Below, piece after piece: positions 45,391-55,276 of a DNA stretch of 64,000 nucleotides; position 1 is the first letter of the stretch, and each line of letters begins with the position of its first letter. A program made the translations under genes and the position numbers. The DNA is from Pseudomonadota bacterium (GTDB taxonomy: Bacteria; Desulfobacterota; Desulfovibrionia; Desulfovibrionales; Desulfomicrobiaceae): the NCBI GenBank assembly GCA_023393525.1, contig JAEWKZ010000024.1, forward strand, positions 79,356 to 143,355, in the 5' to 3' direction. A model generated the notes under the pieces. It was given only the letters and a program-made list of their open reading frames with translations, did not search any database and was not told the DNA's origin.

Positions 45391-46536
45391 TCAAAACGCT
45401 TCACGAATCCCCACCGGTCTGCCGTCCCGCCCGTCGCCCCGCTCGTTCAGGGCCTCGCAGCGCAGGTGCAACAGGATATCGGCGCTTTTGGGACCCTGAT
45501 CGCGATGTTTTTCCGGCAGGCGCACGGATTTGAGCACGGCAAGCTCGCCTCTGGCCCGCTCCAGATGATCGCCGCCCTGATCCGCCGCGACCAGGCCGAA
45601 AAAACTCTCCATCATCCCGGCCTTGTCCAATTCGAGCAACAGCCGCACCCTGGTCGAAGGCCGGAGTTCCGCGTAGCGTCCAGCGGCCATGTGCCAGCGC
45701 GCCGCCAGGCGTCCGGCGAGGCGGAAACGGTTCGGAAGGCGCAAGCGCTCGGCCAGGTTCCGGGCCATGTCCGCGCCGGCTTCCTCGTGGCCGTGATGAT
45801 GCGGCAGCAATTCCGGGAGCGTCGCCGTCTTGCCCAGGTCGTGGCACAGGGCCATCCAGACCCGGAGCATGTCTCCGGAGCAGCGGTCCATGACCCGGGC
45901 GGCATGCTCCAGCACGCTGGTTTCGTGAAACATGGCCGGCCCGGCGGGCACGAGATGGGCCCCCTGAAACTCCCTCAGCCACGGCTCAAGCTTCCGCCCG
46001 GCCAGCAACGTCCGCAAGAAGTTGCCCGGCGCGGGAGCCGCGCAGGCTTTCAAGACCTCCTGCCCGACCCGTTCCGCCGCCATCAGGCCCAGGGATTGCG
46101 GCGTCACGCCCCGCATGGCCGACAGCAGATCTTCATGCACCGTGAAATCCGGAAAAAGCGCCGCGAACCGGGCCGCGCGGATGGCACGCAGGGGATCGGC
46201 CAGAAAATTGGCCTGGGCCACGGGGCGCAAAATTTTGTCGCGCAGGTCCGAAAGGGCCTGGGGATGGGCGACAAGACCGCCTGATTCGTCCCTGGCCAGG
46301 GCGTTCACGGTCAGATCGCGGGAGGCGAGGTCCTCCTCGATGGTCGCGAACTCCGAGAGCGTGTACTGGGCGTCGCCGCGCACAAAAACCGCGAAACCCT
46401 GCCCCACCCTGGTCAGTCCCGGCACCCTGCCTTTGAGTTCCCGCTCGTCGCCGCCGATGGCGACATAGTCGAAATCCACGGGCGCGACGCCCCGCAGCTG
46501 ATCGCGCACCGCCCCGCCGACAAGATAGATTCTCAT
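45391..46536 (-). CDS. cca: CCA-adding tRNA nucleotidyltransferase with HD domain
   Basis: A class II nucleotidyltransferase that adds or repairs the 3' CCA of tRNAs. From the ATG at 46536 the protein has 381 residues: [11 protein letters not shown] at ~4-14, metal-binding D21/D23 (VDFDYVA), the RDLTVNAL motif, [14 protein letters not shown], and a C-terminal HD domain with [13 protein letters not shown] like E. coli Cca. The ATG overlaps the recQ stop (ATGA). Poly(A) polymerase is the alternative, but the length and HD domain favour CCA addition; the tRNA-Gln in this window already encodes its CCA. Confidence 0.9.
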   Translation of the reverse strand: MRIYLVGGAVRDQLRGVAPVDFDYVAIGGDERELKGRVPGLTRVGQGFAVFVRGDAQYTLSEFATIEEDLASRDLTVNALARDESGGLVAHPQALSDLRDKILRPVAQANFLADPLRAIRAARFAALFPDFTVHEDLLSAMRGVTPQSLGLMAAERVGQEVLKACAAPAPGNFLRTLLAGRKLEPWLREFQGAHLVPAGPAMFHETSVLEHAARVMDRCSGDMLRVWMALCHDLGKTATLPELLPHHHGHEEAGADMARNLAERLRLPNRFRLAGRLAARWHMAAGRYAELRPSTRVRLLLELDKAGMMESFFGLVAADQGGDHLERARGELAVLKSVRLPEKHRDQGPKSADILLHLRCEALNERGDGRDGRPVGIREAF

Positions 46537-48773
46537 GCCGACTCCGCCCGCTCCCGCATCAGCTGGGCCTGGACGCAGCGCAGGACCTCGTAGCCGAATT
46601 CCCCGTCCAGGGCCTCCACTGCAGCGCCCAGGGACGCCCGCCCGTAGCGGGAGCCCAGGCATTCCTCGATGCGCGAGAGCTGCGCCCGGGTCAGGCCGGT
46701 GACCTCCGCCGCCGTGACAAGTCCCAGGGCGACAGCCTTGGTCAGGTGACCGTAGATCGTGGCGGGCCTTAGGCCCCGATCGGCGGCCACGTCCTCGACG
46801 CGCCCCTTTTCCCGGAACAGGTCCAGGCTGGCCTGTTCGGTCCCCGACAAGTCCCGTGAAGCGGGCCTGATCTTCTCCACACGCGGGGCGGGGAGGTCAG
46901 GCAATCCTTCCGGACGGCCATGCTCGGATTCGTGTCGCTGCAAGGCCTGCACGAAGCGCTCTCCGTAGGCCGCGAGCTTCATGCGCCCCACTCCGCTGAT
47001 GCCCGGCAGATCGTCCACCGAACGGGGCCTGTAGCGAACCAGCTCATGCAGGGTCCGGTCCGAAAAGACGGCGTAGGGCGGCACTCCCTGCTCCCGTGAA
47101 ATCTCGAGCCGCAGCAGGCGCAGACTTTCCCAAAGCGCCCGGGCCTCGGGCGAGGGCGCGTCGGCCCGCCCGGCGCCCAGGTCCCTGGGCGCGCCCTTGA
47201 CCGGAACCGGATCGCGGCGAAGCGCTACCCCGCGCCCGCCTTTCATGACCTCCCAGCTCCGGGCGTTGAGTTTCAGGGCCCCGTATCCTTCCATGTCCAC
47301 ATCGGCCAATCCCGCCGCCACCAGCTGACGGAAGACGCTCAGCCACTCCGGCCTGGACAGCTCCGTGCCCACGCCGAAGGTCGAAAGGTTCTCATGCCCC
47401 CAGCGCTCCATGGTCCGGGACATCTTGCCGACCAGCATGTCGGCCAGATGACCCGCGCCAAAGCCTTCCTTGGCCCGGTAAATGGCCGACAGCGCCTTCT
47501 GGGCCGCCACCGTCCCGTCCCAGGATTCCACGGGGTTCAGGCAGATGTCGCAGTTGCCGCAGGGCTCGGGCAGCTCCTGCCCGAAATAGCGCAAAAGCAC
47601 CTGGCGCCGACAGTTGGTGGTCTCGCAGTATCCCAGCAGAGAGGTCAGTTTCTGCTGCTTGAGCCGTTCATGCCGGGCCCGGCTCTCGGCGCGCCCCTCA
47701 CCGGCCTCGGCAGGCAAAGGAGTGGACCCTGCGTCCATGGCCACCAGGCGGCGCAGCATGGCGATATCCCCCAGACCGTAAGTCATCCAGGCCACGGCGG
47801 GCAGGCCGTCCCGCCCCGCGCGGCCCGTTTCCTGATGATAGGCCTCGAGGCTGGTGGGCGGATCGAGATGCGCCACGAAACGCACGTTGGGCTTGTCCAC
47901 GCCCATGCCGAAGGCCACGGTGGCGACCATGATCACCCCGTCCTCGCGCATGAAGCGCTCCTGATTGCGCTCGCGCACGGCCCCGTCCAGTCCGGCGTGA
48001 TAGGGCAGGGCCGTGAATCCCTGCTTGCACAGACTCGCCGCCGTGGCCTCGACCTTCTTGCGGGACATGCGGTAGACGATGCCCGCATCCCCGACAGGCC
48101 GGGAGCGCAGAAAACCGGCCAGCTGCTGTTCGGGATGGTCCTTCAGCGTGACGAGATACCGGATGTTGGGGCGATCGAAGCCGGAGGCGAAAACCCGCGC
48201 CGATTCCAGGCCAAGCTGACGGATGATGTCCGCCCGGGTCAGGTCGTCGGCCGTGGCGGTCAGGGCCAGGCGCGGCACCCGCGGAAACCGTTCGGCCAGC
48301 AGGCCGAGGCGGGTGTATTCGGGGCGGAAATCATGGCCCCACTGGGACACGCAGTGCGCCTCGTCGATGGCGAAGAGGGCCAGCGGAACGCGCTCCAGCT
48401 GCTCCAGAAAACCCGGCAGAAAAAGACGCTCCGGAGCGACGTAGATCAGGTCCAGCCGCCCGGCCAGCAACTCCGACTCCACTCCGCGGGCCTCGACAGC
48501 CGAAAGGGAGGAGTTGAGATAGGCCGCGCGCACCCCGTTCTGGGTCAGGCTCTGCACCTGGTCGCGCATGAGCGCGATGAGTGGCGAGACGACCACGGCC
48601 GTGCCGGGCCTGAGCAGGGCGGGAATCTGGTAGCACAGGGACTTGCCGCCGCCGGTGGGCATGAGCACCACGGCGTCATCACCGGCCACGAGCGTGTCGA
48701 TGATGGCCTCCTGGGGCCCGAGAAAGGCGTTGTAACCGAAAACCGTGCGCAGAACATCAAGCGCTGTGGGCAT
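46533..48773 (-). CDS. recQ: ATP-dependent DNA helicase RecQ
   Basis: RecQ is a 3'-5' helicase acting in recombination and fork repair. The start at ATG 48773 has GAGG five bases upstream; in-frame ATGs at 48788 and further out lack a site. The 746 residues have Walker A TGGGKS at 40-45, DEAH in [20 protein letters not shown], helicase motif [12 protein letters not shown], a zinc-binding Cys cluster (CETTNCRR...CGNCDICL), a winged helix, an HRDC domain at ~530-605, and an extra C-terminal HTH-like part. Confidence 0.95.
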   Translation of the reverse strand: MPTALDVLRTVFGYNAFLGPQEAIIDTLVAGDDAVVLMPTGGGKSLCYQIPALLRPGTAVVVSPLIALMRDQVQSLTQNGVRAAYLNSSLSAVEARGVESELLAGRLDLIYVAPERLFLPGFLEQLERVPLALFAIDEAHCVSQWGHDFRPEYTRLGLLAERFPRVPRLALTATADDLTRADIIRQLGLESARVFASGFDRPNIRYLVTLKDHPEQQLAGFLRSRPVGDAGIVYRMSRKKVEATAASLCKQGFTALPYHAGLDGAVRERNQERFMREDGVIMVATVAFGMGVDKPNVRFVAHLDPPTSLEAYHQETGRAGRDGLPAVAWMTYGLGDIAMLRRLVAMDAGSTPLPAEAGEGRAESRARHERLKQQKLTSLLGYCETTNCRRQVLLRYFGQELPEPCGNCDICLNPVESWDGTVAAQKALSAIYRAKEGFGAGHLADMLVGKMSRTMERWGHENLSTFGVGTELSRPEWLSVFRQLVAAGLADVDMEGYGALKLNARSWEVMKGGRGVALRRDPVPVKGAPRDLGAGRADAPSPEARALWESLRLLRLEISREQGVPPYAVFSDRTLHELVRYRPRSVDDLPGISGVGRMKLAAYGERFVQALQRHESEHGRPEGLPDLPAPRVEKIRPASRDLSGTEQASLDLFREKGRVEDVAADRGLRPATIYGHLTKAVALGLVTAAEVTGLTRAQLSRIEECLGSRYGRASLGAAVEALDGEFGYEVLRCVQAQLMRERAESA

Positions 48774-49107
48774 AAGGACCTCGTTCATGAATGATTTGCC
48801 GCCCAACTGAACGCGCAAACCTGTTGCCATGTCCAAAGCGGGCAGAAGCGGCGCCTGGCGAATTCAGAAAACTGCAACACTATGAAATAAAACATCAATC
48901 GGCGCGAATGCCGCGATTCAAGCAGGAAGCGTGGACAGCCCGCTGAAAATCGCCTCGGGCCCGGACTCTAGACCCGACAAAGCGCCAACGCAAGAAACCG
49001 CCTCTCTCCCACCCGGATTCGCCAGTTATTTCAGAACATACTTGAACAATGCCCAAGAGTCCTTTACTACAACCTGTAGTTTTTATTCATCACCCTTGGA
49101 GGAAGGT
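48774..49107. other. Intergenic region between recQ and FecR-like gene
   Basis: This 334-bp gap separates divergent genes and holds no credible open frame. Near the right end are a possible promoter for the FecR-like gene (TTGAAC at 49043, TACTAC at 49066, 17-base spacing) and the inverted repeat CTACA-ACC-TGTAG (49068-49080) overlapping its -10 region, which could be an operator. The left half has an AT-rich patch (48867-48900) where the recQ promoter probably lies. Confidence 0.35.
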
Positions 49108-49548
49108 ATGCATTTTTTCGCGCTCCTCATACTGAGTCTTACGCTGCACGCAAGCATTGCCCAGGCGCAACCCGAAGTGGCGGGGTTCATAAAATCCGTC
49201 GAGGGCCAGGGCCTGATCGTGCGTGACGAAGCCTCCCTGCCCGCCAACCCCGGCGATATCGTGCACGTCAGCGATGCCGTGACGACCATGGAAAACAGCG
49301 CAATCGGCATCATGCTGGAGGACGACACCCTCATCTCCCTGGGACCGGACAGCCGTCTGGAGCTGGGCGACTTCGCCTTCGCGCCCCAGGAAGAAAAATT
49401 CTCCCTCGCCATCCGACTGCTGAAAGGCTCCTTCGCCTACATGTCCGGAGTCATCGGCCGTCTGGCGCCGGAAAAAATCCATATCGAAACTCCGGACGCG
49501 GTCATCGCCGTCCACGGCACCAGCTTTCTGGTCAAGGTGGAGGAATAG
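49108..49548 (+). CDS. FecR-domain protein (secreted)
   Basis: A 146-residue protein with a signal peptide (1-20, cleavage near AQA-QPE) and a single FecR-type beta domain (GFIKSVEGQGLIVRDE; GIMLEDDTLISLGPDSRLELGDF; HIETPDAVIAVHGTSFLVKV). It lacks the anti-sigma N-terminus of true FecR, so it is a stand-alone periplasmic FecR domain. GGAGGAAGG precedes the ATG. It is 3 bp upstream of the OmpA lipoprotein gene, and a CHASE2 signalling gene follows; FecR domains often accompany CHASE2 proteins. Confidence 0.85.
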   Translation: MHFFALLILSLTLHASIAQAQPEVAGFIKSVEGQGLIVRDEASLPANPGDIVHVSDAVTTMENSAIGIMLEDDTLISLGPDSRLELGDFAFAPQEEKFSLAIRLLKGSFAYMSGVIGRLAPEKIHIETPDAVIAVHGTSFLVKVEE

Positions 49549-49551
49549 ACC

Positions 49552-50142
49552 ATGCGCCTTCTGCTGCTCATGCTCTGCCTGGCCTTTGCGGGCTGCGCGG
49601 CCAAGGGAACGACCGTGGTCCTGGTCGAAGATCCCGACGGCACGGTCGGGCAGGTGGAGGTCGGCACCGCCGCCGGCACGCAAAGCCTCAACGCCGCCGG
49701 CCAGAGCACTTCGGTCAAGGACTCTTCGGCCCGCCCCTCTCCCGTGCGCACCCTCGACCGGGCGGACATCGAAAAGGAATACGGTCCGGCCATCCAGGCC
49801 ATGCCGACCCCTCCGGAAAAATTCCTTCTGTACTTCGAATTCGGTCGCGCCGAGCTGACCCTCGAATCAAAGCCCGCTCCGGCCAGGATTCTTGAGTCCG
49901 TCCAACGCAGGAATTCGCGTGACGTGCGCGTCAACGGCCATTCGGACACGATCGGCCCGCGCGCGGACAATGCGCGGCTCTCCCTGGAACGGGCGGAGGA
50001 AGCCCGCGTTCTGCTGGTCCGGGAAGGCGTGGACCCCGCCATCATCAAGGTTTTATCCCACGGCGAGGGCAACCCGCTCATCCCCACGCCGGACGAAACG
50101 CCCGAACCCCGGAACCGCCGCGTGGAAGTGCTGGTCCGTTGA
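49552..50142 (+). CDS. OmpA-family lipoprotein
   Basis: A 196-residue lipoprotein: lipobox ending at Cys15 (AFAGC), a Thr/Gly/Ser linker, and an OmpA/Pal-like peptidoglycan-binding domain in the C-terminal half (LLYFEFGRAELT; VRVNGHSDTIGPRADNARLSLERAEEAR; NRRVEVLVR). It probably ties the outer membrane to peptidoglycan and lies between the FecR-domain gene and the CHASE2 gene with gaps of 3 and 28 bp. Confidence 0.9.
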   Translation: MRLLLLMLCLAFAGCAAKGTTVVLVEDPDGTVGQVEVGTAAGTQSLNAAGQSTSVKDSSARPSPVRTLDRADIEKEYGPAIQAMPTPPEKFLLYFEFGRAELTLESKPAPARILESVQRRNSRDVRVNGHSDTIGPRADNARLSLERAEEARVLLVREGVDPAIIKVLSHGEGNPLIPTPDETPEPRNRRVEVLVR

Positions 50143-50170
50143 CCTTCCATAGGACGGATCGGCGCAACCC

Positions 50171-52135
50171 ATGAAGCACACGCGATACCGCCGCCGGGAC
50201 ATCCTGCGCCTTTTCGCCGCGGGGTGCGTCATCACGCTCTGCGTGGTCGTCGTGCACGTCATGCGCCCGGAGCTGCTCATTCATTTCGAGCACAAGGTCT
50301 ACGACGTCATGCTCTCCCAGACCGGCGAGCGCCCGTCGAGCAACGTCCCGGTGCTCATCGCCATCGACGACAGGTCCCTGACCCGGCTTGGCCAGTGGCC
50401 GTGGCCGAGGGACATCCTGGGCCGCCTGATCACCCGGCTTCGCGAGGCCGGGGCCGACACCGTGACCCTGGACCTGATCCTGTCCACCCGCGACAGAACC
50501 TCGCCTGCGTTGCTGCTGGAGGAATTGCGGCGCGATTCCGGCCTGAGCCTGAATCTCAAGGAAATCCCCCGGGGCAGACTGGACCACGACCTGGTCCTGG
50601 CCGACGCCTTGAGGCAAATCCCGTCCGTCCTGGGGTACAAGCTGCTCTTCGCTCCAATGCAGGGCGATGCGTCCGCCTGCCGCATCCATCCGATCATGAC
50701 CGACCAGAACCTGCCCCCCGTATTTTCGCTGCATGAGGCCCGGGACGCCATCTGTTCCCTGCCGAGCCTGGGCGAGGCGGGGACGAGTTCGGGATTCATC
50801 AATGCCCTGCCGGACTCCGACGGCGTCATCCGGCGGATTCCGATCATCGCCACGCACGAGGATTCCCTGATCCCCGGCCTGACCCTGGCCACGGCCCTGA
50901 TCCGGCAACAATCCGCCTTCGGGCTGGGACAGGACGCCGACGGAGGCTTCGTGCAACTGGGCCCGCTACGCGCGCATACCGACCCCCAAGGCAACCTGCT
51001 GCTCAGATACCGGGGCCCCAGCGGCACGTTCCCGACATATTCCGCCGTCGACATCCTGAGCGCCCCCCTGCCCGATCTGCGCGGCCGCGTGGCCATTGTC
51101 GGGCCTACGGCCTCGGGGCTTGGCGACAATCACGTCACGCCCCCGGACCGCATCTTTCCCGGCATCGAAATCCACGCCACGGCCCTGGACAACCTGCTCC
51201 AAAACGACGCCCTGGTCCGCCCGGCCTGGGGGATCGGCGCTGAAGCCTGTTCCATCGTGGTGGTCGGCATCCTGTCGAGCCTCTTGATGATGTCCGCCGG
51301 CCCCCTGGCCTGCGCGACCGGACTGGTCCTTGGCGGGGCCGGGCTGTGGTTCGCCGGGCTGTGGCTCCTGGACGGCCCCGGCTACTGGATATCCCCGTTG
51401 TCCGCCACGCTGGTCCTGGTGGGCAACGTGGCCATCCTGAGCCTGCTCAAGTACGCCATGGAAGAGCGCGAACTGCGCATCCGCAGCCAGCAGCTCGTTC
51501 AGACCCAGGATGCCACCATCCTGAGCCTCACCGCCCTGGCCGAGACCCGCGACCCCGAAACCGGCGGACACATCCAGCGCACCCGCGATTACATCCGCGT
51601 CCTGGCCCGCTGCCTGGCCCGCAAACCGAAATTCCGGGCCCGGCTCGATCCGGAAAGCATCGAACTGCTCTACAAATCGGCCCCCCTGCACGACATCGGC
51701 AAGGTCGGCATCGCCGACGGCATTCTGCTCAAGCCTGGCCGCCTGACCGAGCAGGAATTCAAGGAGATGCAGCGGCACACGATTCTCGGCGCGGATACGC
51801 TGGCCGAAGCGGAACGGCTCAGCGCCAACGGCAGCGATCGGTCCTTTCTGGGACTGGCGCGCGAAATCGCCCTCTCCCATCATGAAAAATGGGATGGCAC
51901 GGGCTATCCGCAAGGGCTCAAAGGGGAGGACATCCCCCTGGGCGGCAGGCTCATGGCCCTGGCTGACGTCTACGACGCCCTGACCACCAGGCGCATCTAC
52001 AAGGAGGCCATGTCCCACCGCGAGGCGATGCAAATCATCGTCGACGGTCGAGGCGCCCATTTCGACCCGGACGTGGTCGACGCGTTTCTGGAAACCCAGG
52101 ACGAATTCCTGAAAATCAGCACCCGCTACGACTAA
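50171..52135 (+). CDS. CHASE2 sensor with HD-GYP c-di-GMP phosphodiesterase
   Basis: A 654-residue inner-membrane protein. Layout: membrane helix ~11-31, periplasmic CHASE2 sensor ~32-350 (VPVLIAIDDRSLTRLGQWPWPRD and IVGPTASGLGDNHVTP are CHASE2 marks), three membrane helices at ~357-425, a short coiled coil, then an HD-GYP domain with H507-D508 (LHDIGKVGIADG), HHE at 570-572 and GYP at 578-580. HD-GYP domains break cyclic di-GMP to GMP. Together with the FecR-domain and OmpA genes just upstream it forms a likely envelope-sensing unit (inference). Confidence 0.92.
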   Translation: MKHTRYRRRDILRLFAAGCVITLCVVVVHVMRPELLIHFEHKVYDVMLSQTGERPSSNVPVLIAIDDRSLTRLGQWPWPRDILGRLITRLREAGADTVTLDLILSTRDRTSPALLLEELRRDSGLSLNLKEIPRGRLDHDLVLADALRQIPSVLGYKLLFAPMQGDASACRIHPIMTDQNLPPVFSLHEARDAICSLPSLGEAGTSSGFINALPDSDGVIRRIPIIATHEDSLIPGLTLATALIRQQSAFGLGQDADGGFVQLGPLRAHTDPQGNLLLRYRGPSGTFPTYSAVDILSAPLPDLRGRVAIVGPTASGLGDNHVTPPDRIFPGIEIHATALDNLLQNDALVRPAWGIGAEACSIVVVGILSSLLMMSAGPLACATGLVLGGAGLWFAGLWLLDGPGYWISPLSATLVLVGNVAILSLLKYAMEERELRIRSQQLVQTQDATILSLTALAETRDPETGGHIQRTRDYIRVLARCLARKPKFRARLDPESIELLYKSAPLHDIGKVGIADGILLKPGRLTEQEFKEMQRHTILGADTLAEAERLSANGSDRSFLGLAREIALSHHEKWDGTGYPQGLKGEDIPLGGRLMALADVYDALTTRRIYKEAMSHREAMQIIVDGRGAHFDPDVVDAFLETQDEFLKISTRYD

Positions 52136-52248
52136 TTTAACGATGGCGGAAACAGGACAAATCCGTTGACTTGTCCTGCCCCTCGCCCCCATGTATGTCC
52201 CGCGCATCGGGCTGGCCTCTTTTCATCCACCTTAAGCACCAACGCAAC

Positions 52249-53133
52249 ATGACCATCTACGCCTTTCTCGGAGCCCTGGAACAGGGTTTTCTCTATGGCA
52301 TCATGGCCCTCGGGGTGTACCTGACCTTTCGCATCCTCGACTTTCCCGACCTGACCGTGGACGGCAGCCTGCCGCTGGGCGCGTCGGTCAGCGCGGTGAC
52401 CATCACCGCCGGATACAGCCCCTACCTGGGCGTGGCGCTGGCCGCCGGGGCGGGATTCCTGGCCGGGGCGGCGACGGCGATCCTGAACACCAAACTCAAA
52501 ATCCTGCACCTGCTGGCCTCCATCCTGACCATGATCTCCCTGTATTCCATCAATATCCGGATCATGGGCGGCCCCAACGTGGCGCTCCTCGGCACGCCTT
52601 CGGTGCTGACGGATCTGGAGAAGCTGGGACCGCCCCTCTACCAGCTCACGCCCGCGTTCTTTTTCGTGGTCGCGGCCCTCGTCACCGGCGGCCTGATCTG
52701 GTTCCTGCACACGGAGTACGGCCAGGCCATGCTGGCCACCGGCGACAATCGCCAGATGATCACGGCCCAGGGCGTGAACACGGACAACGTCATCATCTTC
52801 GGGGTCGGGCTCTCCAACGCCCTGGTCGCCTTCAGCGGCGCGCTCATCGCCCAGAATCAGGGCGCGGCGGACGTGAACATGGGCGTGGGCACCATCGTCG
52901 CCGGGCTGGCCTCGGTCATTCTCGGAGAGACGGTCTGCGGCAAGGCGACCATCGCCCGCGCCTGCGTGGCGGTCATCGCCGGCTCCATCCTCTACCGCAC
53001 GGCCATCGCCCTGGCGCTGGGAGCCGAGCTTGGCGGCTTTTCCTTCACCCCCAGCGACCTGAACCTGATCACCGCCTTCCTGGTCATCGCGGCCCTGACC
53101 TCGCCCATGCTCAAACGGAGGCTCGCCCGATGA
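52249..53133 (+). CDS. ABC transporter permease (COG4120 / tryptophan-type X4 family)
   Basis: A 294-residue permease with about eight or nine membrane helices, of the branched-chain-like family whose COG4120 members work with COG2984 binding proteins and COG1101 ATPases. The start GALEQGFLYGIMALGVYLTFRILDFPDLTVDGS and the GDNRQMITAQGVNTD loop are typical. I set the start at ATG 52249 by homology; the ribosome site is weak. Its TGA overlaps the ATPase gene start (ATGA). No binding-protein gene is adjacent. Substrate unknown. Confidence 0.88.
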   Translation: MTIYAFLGALEQGFLYGIMALGVYLTFRILDFPDLTVDGSLPLGASVSAVTITAGYSPYLGVALAAGAGFLAGAATAILNTKLKILHLLASILTMISLYSINIRIMGGPNVALLGTPSVLTDLEKLGPPLYQLTPAFFFVVAALVTGGLIWFLHTEYGQAMLATGDNRQMITAQGVNTDNVIIFGVGLSNALVAFSGALIAQNQGAADVNMGVGTIVAGLASVILGETVCGKATIARACVAVIAGSILYRTAIALALGAELGGFSFTPSDLNLITAFLVIAALTSPMLKRRLAR

Positions 53134-53921
53134 TCCGCGTCCAGGCCATCAACAAGTACTTTCACCGGGGCAGTGTGAACGAAGTGCACAGCATCCGGGA
53201 CCTGTCCATCGACATCGAGCAGGGCGACTTCATCACCATCATCGGCTCCAACGGAGCGGGCAAGTCGACCTTTCTGTCCTGCCTGGCCGGGACCCACGCC
53301 CTGGACTCCGGCAGCATCAGCGTGGCCGGGACCGACGTGACCCGCTGGCCCGAATACAAACGCGCCCGCTTCATCGGACGGGTATTCCAGGACCCGCTCA
53401 TGGGCACCTGCGCCAGCGGCTCCATCGCCCAGAATCTGGCCCTGGCCCAAAAAAGGGGACAACGGCGCGGGCTGGCCAGAGGGGTCAAGGCGACGGACCA
53501 GGAAGCTTTCCGGGAACGCCTGCGTTCCCTGGGGCTGGGCCTTGAAGACCGCATGCAGGACCGGGCCGGCCTCCTTTCGGGCGGCCAGCGCCAGGCCCTG
53601 ACCATGGTCATGGCCACCCTGGTGCGCCCGGAACTGCTCCTGCTGGATGAGCACACCGCCGCCCTCGATCCCAAGACAGCGGCCCAGATTCTGGAATTGA
53701 CCAAAGGCCTCGTCGCCGAGCACGGCCTGACCACGCTCATGGTCACCCACAACATGCACCAGGCCCTGAACCTGGGCAACCGGCTGATCATGATGCACCG
53801 GGGCCGCATCATTCTCGACGCGCGCGGAAAGGAGAAGACGGACCTGACCGTGGAAGCGCTGCTGGACAAGTTCCAGACCCAGGCCGACGCGGAGGTGTCC
53901 GACCGGATGCTCCTGGGCTGA
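53130..53921 (+). CDS. ABC transporter ATP-binding protein (COG1101)
   Basis: A 263-residue ATPase coupled to the permease before it. Walker A is GSNGAGKST at ~44-52, Q-loop VFQDPLMG, signature LSGGQRQAL, Walker B LLLLDEHTAALD with His in MVTHNMHQAL. The DEHTAALDPK box and NKYFHRGSVNEV start are typical of the COG1101 partner of COG4120 permeases. It overlaps the permease gene by 4 bp. Confidence 0.93.
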   Translation: MIRVQAINKYFHRGSVNEVHSIRDLSIDIEQGDFITIIGSNGAGKSTFLSCLAGTHALDSGSISVAGTDVTRWPEYKRARFIGRVFQDPLMGTCASGSIAQNLALAQKRGQRRGLARGVKATDQEAFRERLRSLGLGLEDRMQDRAGLLSGGQRQALTMVMATLVRPELLLLDEHTAALDPKTAAQILELTKGLVAEHGLTTLMVTHNMHQALNLGNRLIMMHRGRIILDARGKEKTDLTVEALLDKFQTQADAEVSDRMLLG

Positions 53922-53968
53922 AGCACTTAGCACGCTCTTTGCTGTCCGAGAGGCCGCAAGGAGGACAC

Positions 53969-55276
53969 ATGAAAGACGACACCCGCCTGTACCGCATACC
54001 GGTTCTGACCGCTTTCGGCCTGATGCTGGCCCTTTGCATCTGGGCGTCCTGGTCCTGGCAAGGCTACCAGGAACGCTCCCATGAATGGCGTCGCCAGCGC
54101 GCCCAGGACAGCTTCGCCACCCTGAATGCGGTCATCGCGTCCATGAGCAACGGCGAGCTGACGGACTGGAGGCAGATCGAGACGGTGCTTTCGAGCATCA
54201 TCCGGGACTCGCGCACCCTCTTCGTCGTGGTTCAGGGACGCCACGGACGCCTGGCGCAGACGGGGGCCATGCCGGAATTCCTGATGACGACCAGCACCAG
54301 GGGCGAGATGGACATGGAGCACGTCTTCGTCATGTGGGCCCCCCTCCAACCGATCCAAATCCCGTCCGACTGGGCCGAGGCCCTGGAATCCACCAGCCTT
54401 GGCCTGGGCCTGTGGCCGCGCAGCAACCCGGTCATGTACCTGGGTTTGCGCAGCGCCTCGGAAAGCTTCACCGCATCATGGTTCTGGAAACGCCAGGCGC
54501 CCATCTTCGCCTCCGCCCTGGTCTGCATTCTGGCCGCCACGGCTGTCTGGATCACGGGCATCCGCCGCCGCATCCTGGCCGGAGAACTGGCCGCGGAGCG
54601 CATCCGCAGCGCCCATCTGGAAGAGCTGGGGCTGGCAGCGGCCGGGCTGGCCCACGAAACCAAGAACCCGCTGGGCATCATCATGGGCATGGCCCAACAG
54701 ATCGAGGCTCGCCACGACATCCCCGCCGAGAGCAGGGACATGCTCGGACACATCATGGACGAGGTGGACAAGGCCTCGTCGCGGCTGGGCAACTTCATGA
54801 ACTTCGCCCGGCAGCGCAAGCCGAGCCTGTCGCCGGTGCGCGTGGACAGGCTCTGCCATGAGACGACCCGGATTCTCGGGCCCGACTTCGAGGCCGCCGG
54901 AGTGGAGCTGCTCATCCAGGTGGCGGAAGCGACCATCGCCGCCGACGAGGCCATGCTGCGCCAGATCCTGGTCAACCTGCTGCTGAACAGCCTGCACGCA
55001 TCCCCGGCCGGAAGCACCGTGCGAATCGTGCTGCGCGGACGCGCGCGCACCTTCGATCTCTGCGTGGAAGACCAGGGGCGAGGCATCCCGGAGGAACTGC
55101 TGCCGGACATCTTCAAGCCCTACGTCAGCGGATCGGCCACGGGGCACGGCCTGGGACTGGCCATCGTCAAACGGATCGTCGAAGCCCACGGCTGGAAAAT
55201 AAGCGCCCGCTCCGAACGGAGCCAGGGCACGGTCATGACCATAACCGGAATCAGAACCGCACGAGAGGCTCCATGA
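53969..55276 (+). CDS. Sensor histidine kinase (NtrB/ZraS-like)
   Basis: A 435-residue kinase: membrane helices ~11-28 and ~178-197 bracket a periplasmic domain of about 150 residues, then HisKA with His229 in GLAHETKNPLG and an ATPase domain (QILVNLLLNSLHASP, EDQGRGIP, GHGLGLAIVKRI). There is no HAMP of clear type. AAGGAGG stands four bases before the ATG at 53969. Its stop overlaps the start of the NtrC-type regulator, its obvious partner. The signal is unknown. Confidence 0.93.
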   Translation: MKDDTRLYRIPVLTAFGLMLALCIWASWSWQGYQERSHEWRRQRAQDSFATLNAVIASMSNGELTDWRQIETVLSSIIRDSRTLFVVVQGRHGRLAQTGAMPEFLMTTSTRGEMDMEHVFVMWAPLQPIQIPSDWAEALESTSLGLGLWPRSNPVMYLGLRSASESFTASWFWKRQAPIFASALVCILAATAVWITGIRRRILAGELAAERIRSAHLEELGLAAAGLAHETKNPLGIIMGMAQQIEARHDIPAESRDMLGHIMDEVDKASSRLGNFMNFARQRKPSLSPVRVDRLCHETTRILGPDFEAAGVELLIQVAEATIAADEAMLRQILVNLLLNSLHASPAGSTVRIVLRGRARTFDLCVEDQGRGIPEELLPDIFKPYVSGSATGHGLGLAIVKRIVEAHGWKISARSERSQGTVMTITGIRTAREAP

